Below, piece by piece: positions 55,574 through 62,276 of a stretch of 64,000 nucleotides of DNA. The stretch spans positions 310,001 through 374,000 of the forward strand of contig NZ_QBKG01000001.1 of the NCBI RefSeq assembly GCF_003054025.1. The letters run 5' to 3'. A program made the position numbers and the translations under genes. Source of the DNA: Capnocytophaga leadbetteri. GTDB taxonomy: Bacteria; Bacteroidota; Bacteroidia; Flavobacteriales; Flavobacteriaceae. How positions within the stretch are numbered: position 1 is the stretch's first letter; every line of letters begins with the position of its first letter. The notes beneath the pieces were generated by a model, which was given only the letters and a program-made list of their open reading frames with translations, was not told the DNA's origin and did not search any database.

Positions 55574-57340
55574 TTAGTTTACTAATTGTAGAGAGTCTTT
55601 GGTCATTAGGTAAAGACCGTCTTCTTTGAGACGATAGGTAGCTCTGTTGTAAGGACTATCGTAGCTTTTGGCATTCTTTATATACTTGCCTACAGGTAAA
55701 TACAGCTGGTAGTTTACGGTCTGACCACGATAGGTGTTGCCCTTAATAATTTCGTAATAGTCGGGTATGGTGATGTGGTTGTCTTTAATCTCTAAGGGGA
55801 TACGGATATTCTTAGCGTTTTGGGCGGCTTGACTACCTGTTCTGCCCCTAGCGTTTTGTCGGCACAGCAAGTAAGGTTCGCTTTCGTTAGTGGGCAAAAT
55901 ATTGCGTAGGAAGCACTCGTGTTGCACTAACAGGGTGTCGGCATCGACTGCTAGGTCGAAACTACTGCCGTACTTACTTTTGATGCTGATGTGTAGCGTG
56001 TCGGAAGTAGTAGGAACACTTATTTTGCGCTCGAAATTGTTCTCCATAAAAAACTCTTTAACTGTACTGCCTACACTGATGTTTAAGCCTATAAGTGCTG
56101 CGATGAAGGCTATAAAAGTGAGGATAGCCCATACACGCGTGCCTCGAAAACGCTTGTAGCTGAGTCTGACTACCACGAGGATAAACAATGAAAGCGGTAC
56201 TAATAGCAGCAAGAACACGCTGCTATAGAGCGCAAAACGCTCGATAGGGCTACTTATCATAAAAGGTAGGTAATCGTTGAGGAGCAAGAGCGAGAGCCCG
56301 CTGGCAGAGGTAAGCCCAAATATGCCCATAATTACTGCTATAAGGGTAAAAAGAAAAGGCAGGGCTAATATAACAAGGATAACGGTAAGCAGTAGCGAAC
56401 CGCGTTTTGGGTTGCTGTTAGGTACAGCCGAAGTCGATGCTGCGGTAGGGTTGCTGTTGGGTTCGGCTGAAGGTGCTACCGTTTCAGGCTTGAGTAGGAG
56501 CGTTAACACTAAGTAAGCTGCTATGAGAGCAATACTTATCCCTACATAAACAGGGATGCAAACGAGGATAAGCAATAGGTAGATAAGGCGCAACCAAGTA
56601 CTGCTGACTGAGGTGTATTGGGCAAGTCCGCCGATAACCCCCCATAATATTTTGTCGCTATAACTCTTGTGCCATTCGGTAGAGGTGGTGCTGCTACTCT
56701 TGTAGCTGGCAAGCGAATCGAGGGTAACGGCAGCCCCCTGCATCTCTAACTTCTGTGCGGTAGTAAGGGCAGCAGGTACAATTATCCAAAATAAAATATA
56801 TAAGGCTAGCATAGCCCAACTGATGGAATTGAAAGGGAATAACCACCTGTTGCCAGTCATAGGGGAGAACCACCCCCAGTCGCCAAGCATAAAGAAAATG
56901 GTAAAAAGCACTGTAAAAGCGATGCGCAACATAGTAGGACTAATGTTGAAATAATGAGCTAAGCCAGAGAGTACGCCTCCTATTTTGCGGTTGTCGATGT
57001 CGCGGTATAGCGGTTTGTTAGTTGAAAAGGCTTTTGCAGTGGCTTCAGGAGCCGCATTAGTAGCCTTGTCGGCTTCTTCGTCTTCTACATATTGTTCGGG
57101 TTTTCCGAGTACTTCTATTAGGTATAGCACATCTTGGTGCATAATAACTTCGCGGTTGGCAGTGCGGTCTTTGAGGAGTTCGGCCATACGTTGTTCTACA
57201 TCAAAGATGATTTCGTCGCGGTCAGAGTTGTGCTGTAAGTGTTGGCGCACCTCAGCGAGGTATTGACTGAGTGCGGTGTAGGCATTTTCTTCGATAAGGA
57301 AAGAAAAGCCGCCTAAGCTGATGTTTTTGGTTTTGTCCAT
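55574..57340 (-). CDS. Large PspC-domain membrane protein
   Basis: The 588-residue protein has a cytoplasmic N-terminal segment with VRQHLQHNSDRDEIIFDVEQ, then two PspC domains (about 105-190, with DIDNRKIGGVLSGLAHYF; about 225-285, with SDKILWGVIGGLAQYT), several further membrane segments and a C-terminal soluble beta-rich region (about 430-588). The two-domain arrangement is common in Bacteroidota and is usually paired with a PadR regulator, as here (6-base gap). Membrane-stress function is inferred from PspC. Confidence 0.88.
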   Translation of the reverse strand: MDKTKNISLGGFSFLIEENAYTALSQYLAEVRQHLQHNSDRDEIIFDVEQRMAELLKDRTANREVIMHQDVLYLIEVLGKPEQYVEDEEADKATNAAPEATAKAFSTNKPLYRDIDNRKIGGVLSGLAHYFNISPTMLRIAFTVLFTIFFMLGDWGWFSPMTGNRWLFPFNSISWAMLALYILFWIIVPAALTTAQKLEMQGAAVTLDSLASYKSSSTTSTEWHKSYSDKILWGVIGGLAQYTSVSSTWLRLIYLLLILVCIPVYVGISIALIAAYLVLTLLLKPETVAPSAEPNSNPTAASTSAVPNSNPKRGSLLLTVILVILALPFLFTLIAVIMGIFGLTSASGLSLLLLNDYLPFMISSPIERFALYSSVFLLLLVPLSLFILVVVRLSYKRFRGTRVWAILTFIAFIAALIGLNISVGSTVKEFFMENNFERKISVPTTSDTLHISIKSKYGSSFDLAVDADTLLVQHECFLRNILPTNESEPYLLCRQNARGRTGSQAAQNAKNIRIPLEIKDNHITIPDYYEIIKGNTYRGQTVNYQLYLPVGKYIKNAKSYDSPYNRATYRLKEDGLYLMTKDSLQLVN

Positions 57341-57346
57341 AGTTTC

Positions 57347-57679
57347 TTAAATTATTTTGTCGATCATAGTTTGTAATTCGCGCCAAGCTTTTAGAGTTTC
57401 GCTTAAGAAAAGTTTGCCGCTGTCGGTTAGTACGTAGTATTTTCGGGGCGGCCCTGCAGAGGATTCTTTCCACTGGTAATCGAGCAATCCGCTGTTTTTC
57501 AGTCGGGTTAGCAGCGGGTAGAGGGTGCCTTCGACAACAATCATATCGGCGTTTTTCATCGTTTCGATAAGGTCGGAAACGTAGGCTTCTTTGCTTTTAT
57601 CAATGACGGAAAGAATACACATTTCTAAGATGCCTTTTCGCATTTGGGTCTTAATCTTTTCGGTGTTGATTTCTTCCAT
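57347..57679 (-). CDS. PadR family transcriptional regulator
   Basis: The 110-residue protein is a typical short PadR winged-helix regulator: TQMRKGILEMCILSVI, then VVEGTLYPLLTRLKNSGLLDYQW and GPPRKYYVLTDSGK. It probably represses its own operon with the PspC gene. A promoter box with overlapping inverted repeat lies upstream at 57706-57738. Confidence 0.92.
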   Translation of the reverse strand: MEEINTEKIKTQMRKGILEMCILSVIDKSKEAYVSDLIETMKNADMIVVEGTLYPLLTRLKNSGLLDYQWKESSAGPPRKYYVLTDSGKLFLSETLKAWRELQTMIDKII

Positions 57680-57705
57680 AGTAAAAGTGATTAATAAATT
57701 CGGTG

Positions 57706-57738
57706 CAAATATAGGTAAAAAATAGTATTATGCAATAC
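57706..57738 (-). promoter_or_regulatory. Promoter and candidate operator of the padR-pspC unit
   Basis: TATATTTG on the minus strand (57713-57706) is preceded by the inverted repeat GTATT-N4-AATAC (57725-57738), placed where the -33 region should be. The position suggests a repressor site; binding by PadR is inferred. Confidence 0.5.
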
Positions 57739-57856
57739 ATAGTACTGTTAAAATTTTAGTTCTATGTAAAGGATATTTTGTAAGTGTTTGATAATTAGCG
57801 GAGTAGAGAGATGAAAAATTTAAAATAAAATACAGATGTTACGCCCTAAAATATGA

Positions 57857-57947
57857 GGAAGAGCGAAAGATGACCGAAGGATGACCGAAGGATGGGCGAA
57901 GGAAAGTCGGCGAGCTGGCGCAGCCGAGTATGTGACGAAGGATGGGC
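57857..57947. repeat. 11-bp array interrupted by a hairpin element
   Basis: Units of the type ACCGAAGGATG run from about 57862 to 57900, then a 38-base hairpin element (57898-57935), then a further unit (GACGAAGGATG, about 57934-57944). No gene lies between 57680 and 58017. Confidence 0.75.
57898..57935 (+). repeat. Covarying hairpin element, copy A
   Basis: The core TCGGC-N11-GCCGA forms a 5-bp stem. Copy B (61500-61536, opposite strand) has TCCGC-N11-GCGGA, so one base pair is changed on both sides. Outer sequence (GAAGGAA and GAGTATGTGA) is conserved too. Confidence 0.65.
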
Positions 57948-57971
57948 GGAACCTACTCGATAATTAGCAAA

Positions 57972-58003
57972 TTTGTTAATTAACTAATTATTTAGTACCT
58001 TTG
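57972..58003 (+). promoter_or_regulatory. Promoter of the DUF438-PAS unit
   Basis: TTTG at 57972-57975, 20-bp spacer, TACCTTTG at 57996-58003. Confidence 0.7.
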
Positions 58004-58017
58004 CGTCTTAAAAAATA

Positions 58018-59001
58018 ATGAAATTTATGGAACAAACATTAGCAGCGGGGCACCCTGTGCATACCTATATGCTTGAGGCTGAGCTTATTTACAGCCTGAT
58101 GGACGAACTACTTAGCATCGACCCTCATACCGATTATCAGAAATTCTACAACGTGTTTAACCACTTGAGTACCGTAGAAAAACACTTTGCTCGCAAAGAA
58201 AATCAGCTTTTTCCTTTCTTGGAAATGCGCGGGTGGACAAACCCCTCGCAAAATATGTGGTCTTTTCACGATACGATACGCGATATCTTCCGATTAGTGC
58301 GTAAAAACTTGGAAGATAAAGATTTAGACGCCGCCCAAACTAATGTGCGCTATATAGAAGATAACCTCGGCAGATTGCTGAATGTGGAGGCGAACATTCT
58401 CTTCCCTAACGCACTGAACCTGCTGACCGAAGAGGATTGGATAAAGATGCGCGAGGGCGAAGAGGAAATCGGCTGGATGCTGAAAGAAACTCCTGCTCCT
58501 TATCCTAACAAAGAACAAGAGGGCGAGGCACCTGCCTACGTACACCCCTCGATGGATACTACTCGCCGTACCGATGTTACTTTTGACGAGAATGCGGCTC
58601 ACTATGACGAGGGCTATATGACCGTAGAGCAGGTGAACCTATTGCTAAAAACACTGCCTATCGATATTACTTTTGTAGATGAGCACGACCGAGTGATTTT
58701 CTACAATCGCGGTGAGGAACGGGTATTCCCTCGCAGTGCGGGTATCATAGGCAGAGAGGTGAAATTCTGTCACCCGCCCAAGAGCGTGGGTACGGTGCTT
58801 AAGATAGTAGAAAACTTCCGTGCAGGCACCCAGAATGAAGCAAATTTCTGGTTTAACTACCGCGGTAGGCTGATATACGTTCGTTATTTTGCGGTACGCG
58901 ATAAGGATAAGAACTACAAGGGGGTGATAGAGATGTCGCAGGATATTACGGACATCAAGACAATAGAGGGAGAAAGAAGACTATTAGAATGGGATAAGTA
59001 A
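58018..59001 (+). CDS. Hemerythrin-like DUF438 and PAS domain sensor protein
   Basis: The 327-residue protein begins with a hemerythrin-like helical bundle (about 1-150) that includes HPVHTYMLEAELI, VEKHFARKENQLFPFLE, FHDTIRD and VEANILFPNALN. A PAS domain of the DUF438 type follows (about 210-325: DITFVDEHDRVIFYNRGEERVF, FCHPPKSVGTVLKIVENF, IYVRYFAVRDKDKNYKGVI). Family members are thought to sense redox state, oxygen or nitric oxide; no output domain is present. An in-frame ATG at 58027 is an equally possible start. The methyltransferase gene overlaps by one base. Confidence 0.88.
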   Translation: MKFMEQTLAAGHPVHTYMLEAELIYSLMDELLSIDPHTDYQKFYNVFNHLSTVEKHFARKENQLFPFLEMRGWTNPSQNMWSFHDTIRDIFRLVRKNLEDKDLDAAQTNVRYIEDNLGRLLNVEANILFPNALNLLTEEDWIKMREGEEEIGWMLKETPAPYPNKEQEGEAPAYVHPSMDTTRRTDVTFDENAAHYDEGYMTVEQVNLLLKTLPIDITFVDEHDRVIFYNRGEERVFPRSAGIIGREVKFCHPPKSVGTVLKIVENFRAGTQNEANFWFNYRGRLIYVRYFAVRDKDKNYKGVIEMSQDITDIKTIEGERRLLEWDK

Positions 59002-59705
59002 TGAAAGATTTATTTGGTCAGGCGATATTAGATTATCAGCAAGGGGCGTATACCGAAGATATTAAAACAGAGACAACGCTTTCGGAAGAAGATGTGTTGC
59101 CGCTGCCGTATCTTTTTAGGTCGTTTGCAGAGATGCCCCCGCTTGAACAACAGGCACTACAATTGGCATGCGGTAGGGTATTGGAGGTAGGTTGCGGTGC
59201 GGGTTCGCACGGGCTCTATCTACAAAACGAGCGCGGATTGGAAGTGTGTAGTATAGACCTATCGGCTAAGGCTATAGAGGCTTGTAGATTGCGGGGCTTG
59301 CGCAATGCCCAAGTGCAGAATGTGCTTGACCTGAAAGGACAGTACGACACTATACTGCTGCTGATGAACGGAGCGGGTATGTGCGGTAGGCTGAAGAAAA
59401 TGGGCGCTTTTTACGCTCACCTAAAAACGCTCTTAGCCCCTAATGGGCAGATACTTACTGATTCGTCGGACATTATTTATATGTTTGACCAAAACCCAGA
59501 TGGGAGCTATGATGTGCCCCTTTTGTTTGACTATTACGGCGAAGTGGATTACGTAGTGAAATACAAAGGAGAGCAAGAACCTCCGTTTGAGTGGCTATAC
59601 GTAGATTATAACACGCTGCAAAATGTGGCGCACGCTGTGGGGCTGCAATGTGAGTTGGTAGCGGAAGGGGAGCATTTTGACTATTTGGCGAAATTGACTA
59701 ATTAG
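59001..59705 (+). CDS. Class I SAM-dependent methyltransferase
   Basis: The 234-residue protein has the SAM-binding motif VLEVGCGAGSHGLYL, followed by CSIDLSAKAIEACR and YDTILLLMNGAG. The substrate is unknown. It shares one base with the DUF438-PAS gene (TAATG), so coupled expression is likely. Its last residues (AKLTN) run into an octamer array. Confidence 0.87.
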   Translation: MKDLFGQAILDYQQGAYTEDIKTETTLSEEDVLPLPYLFRSFAEMPPLEQQALQLACGRVLEVGCGAGSHGLYLQNERGLEVCSIDLSAKAIEACRLRGLRNAQVQNVLDLKGQYDTILLLMNGAGMCGRLKKMGAFYAHLKTLLAPNGQILTDSSDIIYMFDQNPDGSYDVPLLFDYYGEVDYVVKYKGEQEPPFEWLYVDYNTLQNVAHAVGLQCELVAEGEHFDYLAKLTN

Positions 59706-59725
59706 CAAATTAGTAGATTAGCAGA

Positions 59726-59757
59726 TTTGCGAATTTGGCATAGGATTTGTATTTTTG
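59726..59757 (+). promoter_or_regulatory. Promoter of the subtilase gene
   Basis: TTTG at 59726-59729, 20-bp spacer, TATTTTTG at 59750-59757. The -33 part falls in an octamer array. Confidence 0.65.
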
Positions 59758-59793
59758 CCGCCTGAAATAAGAAACACTTTTAATTAAACAGTG

Positions 59794-61422
59794 ATGAACA
59801 AGAAATCATTTTTATTGGTTGCCTTAGCAACCTCATTATTGGTAAGCTGTGGTTCTACTAAAGGGCTTGAGAAAGCACCTACCACTTTTACCCCTGTCGA
59901 TACTAAATATACTGATGACCAGCTGAAAGGCTGGCCTCACCAAGGATTTAAGGCAGGATACCCAGGTATAAACCTTGACGAAGCTTATGCTTTGCTAAAA
60001 GGGCTTAAACCTACCCAAGTGACTGTTGGGATTGTAGATTCGGGTGTTGATATCAATCACGAAGATTTGAAAGATATCATTTGGACTAACACCAAGGAAA
60101 TACCTAACAACGGTATAGATGACGACAAAAACGGTTATGTAGATGACGTGCACGGGTGGAACTTTTTGGGTAATATATCGCAAGCTAATACTGAAATGAC
60201 CCGTATATACCGCAGTAAAGATACTAAAAACCCTGAGTATGCCGCTGCTAAAAAAGCCTATGAAAAGGAGATGATAGAGGCTAAAAAAATGAAAAATGCC
60301 TATGAACAGCTTATGGAAATGGTGGAAATAGCTGACGAACCTATCAGAAAAATAGTAGGTAAAGAGGTATATAGCTTAGAGGATATTGAAAAAGCTACTG
60401 AAGGCAAGACTTACGATGACCGCACTACCCAAATAATAGCCTTTATGAAGGATATTTTAAAAGGCGGTATTACTTCAGAAGAGCTTAAGAAAGAACTACC
60501 TGAAGCATTAGAACATTTTGACACTCAGCTAAAATATCATCTTAACGAGAGTTTTGACCCTAGAAAGGAAATACTTAAAGATGATGAGAACGATTTTAGT
60601 ACTAAATATTACGGTAATAACAACGTAATAGGTCCTAATGTGAAAGATGCGCTACACGGTACCCACGTAGCGGGTATAGTGGCTGCTGTACGCAACAATG
60701 GTATAGGTATGGACGGGGTAGCTAATAGCGTGCTTATTATGCCTGTACGCGCAGTACCTGAAGGCGATGAGTACGACAAAGATATCGCTCTTGCTATACG
60801 CTATGCGGTAGATAATGGTGCTAAAGTAATTAACACTAGCTTTGGTAAAGCTTTTTCGCCTCACAAAGAATGGGTGTATGACGCTATAAAATACGCGGCT
60901 TCTAAAGATGTGCTTATAGTAAATGCTGCTGGTAATGATTCGCAAGATATTGACGTGAAAGATACTTATCCTAATGACGAAGTGAACAAGAAAGAGTTTG
61001 CTAACAACTTCTTAACGGTAGGGGCTCTTAACTACGAGTACAACAAGGATTTGGTAGCGTCATTCTCTAACTACGGCAAACGCAATGTAGACGTATTTGC
61101 ACCAGGGGTGAAGATTTATTCGACTGTACCTGAAAGCAAGTATGAGTTTTTGCAAGGTACCTCAATGGCATCGCCAGAGGTAGCAGGAGTAGCAGCTTTG
61201 TTGCGTTCGTACTTCCCTACACTTACCGCTGCACAAGTGAAGAAAATATTGATGCAATCAGGTGTGAAAGTAGATATGAACGTATGGGTAGGTGAGGAAA
61301 ACGAGAAAGGCAAACGCAAAGAGATGAAATTCTCGAACCTATCGACTACAGGTACTATTGTAAACGCTAAGAATGCGGTGATTCTTGCAGCTAAAGCAGC
61401 GAAGGTTAAATTAGCCAATTAG
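59794..61422 (+). CDS. Subtilisin-like (S8) protease, lipoprotein
   Basis: Start 59794 (ATG) is preferred to a GTG three bases earlier; 542 residues. A lipoprotein signal (NKKSFLLVALATSLLVSC) precedes the catalytic domain. The triad is Asp82 (GIVDSGVDINHED), His288 (LHGTHVAGIVAAV) and Ser457 (GTSMASPEVAGVA). The Asp-His gap is about 200 residues, with a helical, charged insertion (about 135-270) not seen in plain subtilisins. The protease should be anchored at the outer membrane. Ends in VKLAN, encoded by an octamer array. Confidence 0.9.
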   Translation: MNKKSFLLVALATSLLVSCGSTKGLEKAPTTFTPVDTKYTDDQLKGWPHQGFKAGYPGINLDEAYALLKGLKPTQVTVGIVDSGVDINHEDLKDIIWTNTKEIPNNGIDDDKNGYVDDVHGWNFLGNISQANTEMTRIYRSKDTKNPEYAAAKKAYEKEMIEAKKMKNAYEQLMEMVEIADEPIRKIVGKEVYSLEDIEKATEGKTYDDRTTQIIAFMKDILKGGITSEELKKELPEALEHFDTQLKYHLNESFDPRKEILKDDENDFSTKYYGNNNVIGPNVKDALHGTHVAGIVAAVRNNGIGMDGVANSVLIMPVRAVPEGDEYDKDIALAIRYAVDNGAKVINTSFGKAFSPHKEWVYDAIKYAASKDVLIVNAAGNDSQDIDVKDTYPNDEVNKKEFANNFLTVGALNYEYNKDLVASFSNYGKRNVDVFAPGVKIYSTVPESKYEFLQGTSMASPEVAGVAALLRSYFPTLTAAQVKKILMQSGVKVDMNVWVGEENEKGKRKEMKFSNLSTTGTIVNAKNAVILAAKAAKVKLAN

Positions 61423-61449
61423 TAGATTTGGCGATTAGTAGAATAATAT

Positions 61450-61484
61450 AAAACCGAACGAGGAGACTTGTTCGGTTTTTTTTT
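61450..61484 (+). terminator. Terminator, first copy of a second duplicated sequence
   Basis: AAAACCGAAC pairs with GTTCGGTTTT around GAGGAGACTT, then a T-run. It matches 62166-62199 at 32 of 33 bases. Confidence 0.92.
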
Positions 61485-61499
61485 ATTAACATCCCCCCT

Positions 61500-61536
61500 T
61501 CACATACTCCGCTGCGCCAGCTCGCGGACTTCCTTC
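61500..61536 (-). repeat. Covarying hairpin element, copy B
   Basis: Reverse-complement relative of 57898-57935. It splits what looks like a third G/C-run repeat: ACATCCCCCCTT before it and CCTTCAAAAGGGG after it resemble the ends of the 17337-17369 element. Confidence 0.65.
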
Positions 61537-61561
61537 AAAAGGGGAAAAGTGTAATAAAACT

Positions 61562-61593
61562 TTTGCTTATTACAAATTAATTTTGTATTTTTG
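61562..61593 (+). promoter_or_regulatory. Promoter of the 61614 gene
   Basis: TTTG at 61562-61565, 20-bp spacer, TATTTTTG at 61586-61593. Confidence 0.7.
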
Positions 61594-61613
61594 GAGCCAA
61601 AAAAAGAACTCTT

Positions 61614-62069
61614 ATGGCTAAATACGAATTACCTTATTTTGGAAAGATTACCCTTTCAGAAGATGATGATTACCACGAAATAGAAGATGTGGTTATCAAT
61701 GATTGTCAGGTGTCAATTAATATTGATTGTATGGGGGAAACCCCTACTAAGGCTGAAGTTGCTGATATTCAAAAGGTATTAGCTTCCTTGCCTGAAATAG
61801 ATAAGCAAGTGCATAAAACTATTGTAGAAGAATATCATTCGAATACTTCTTCTCACGTGAAAGATTATGTTGATTTAGTAGAGGATATAGTAGAAGAACA
61901 AGGAGAAGCATTACTTTCTTTGATTAAACTTACCAATGTATGTATATTGACAGATGCTACAGTTTTTGCTGTTTTAGATTATACAATAGGAGAAGATCTT
62001 ACAGATGAAATACTTGCAGTAGGACTAGATAGAGAGGGAAAAATTACTAGTTTTTCAATTGAATCATAG
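61614..62069 (+). CDS. DUF2004-like protein
   Basis: The 151-residue acidic protein begins YELPYFGKITLSEDDDYHEIE, followed by strands and helices resembling DUF2004. No signal peptide; cytoplasmic. Function unknown. It has its own promoter and a terminator about 100 bases downstream. The family call is from the N-terminal pattern and is not firm. Confidence 0.65.
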   Translation: MAKYELPYFGKITLSEDDDYHEIEDVVINDCQVSINIDCMGETPTKAEVADIQKVLASLPEIDKQVHKTIVEEYHSNTSSHVKDYVDLVEDIVEEQGEALLSLIKLTNVCILTDATVFAVLDYTIGEDLTDEILAVGLDREGKITSFSIES

Positions 62070-62165
62070 TCCCCGTAATGATATTAAAAAAAGTCCGAAA
62101 AGCAATTTAAAGCTTTTGTAAATTGCGAATATGAGTTATATCTTCTAAGATATTGAATAGAAAGA

Positions 62166-62199
62166 TAAAACCGAATGAGGAGACTTGTTCGGTTTTTTT
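62166..62199 (+). terminator. Terminator, second copy
   Basis: Same hairpin as 61450-61484 with one base changed in the left arm, which turns a G-C pair into G-T. Confidence 0.9.
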
Positions 62200-62217
62200 G
62201 TTTTTCAAGTAAGTTAT

Positions 62218-62249
62218 TTTGTATAATTCAAAATAATATTATACTTTTG
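62218..62249 (+). promoter_or_regulatory. Promoter of the TonB-dependent receptor gene
   Basis: TTTG at 62218-62221, 20-bp spacer, TACTTTTG at 62242-62249. Confidence 0.7.
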
Positions 62250-62276
62250 TGCGCTGAAAACTTAAGTGTAATTTTT

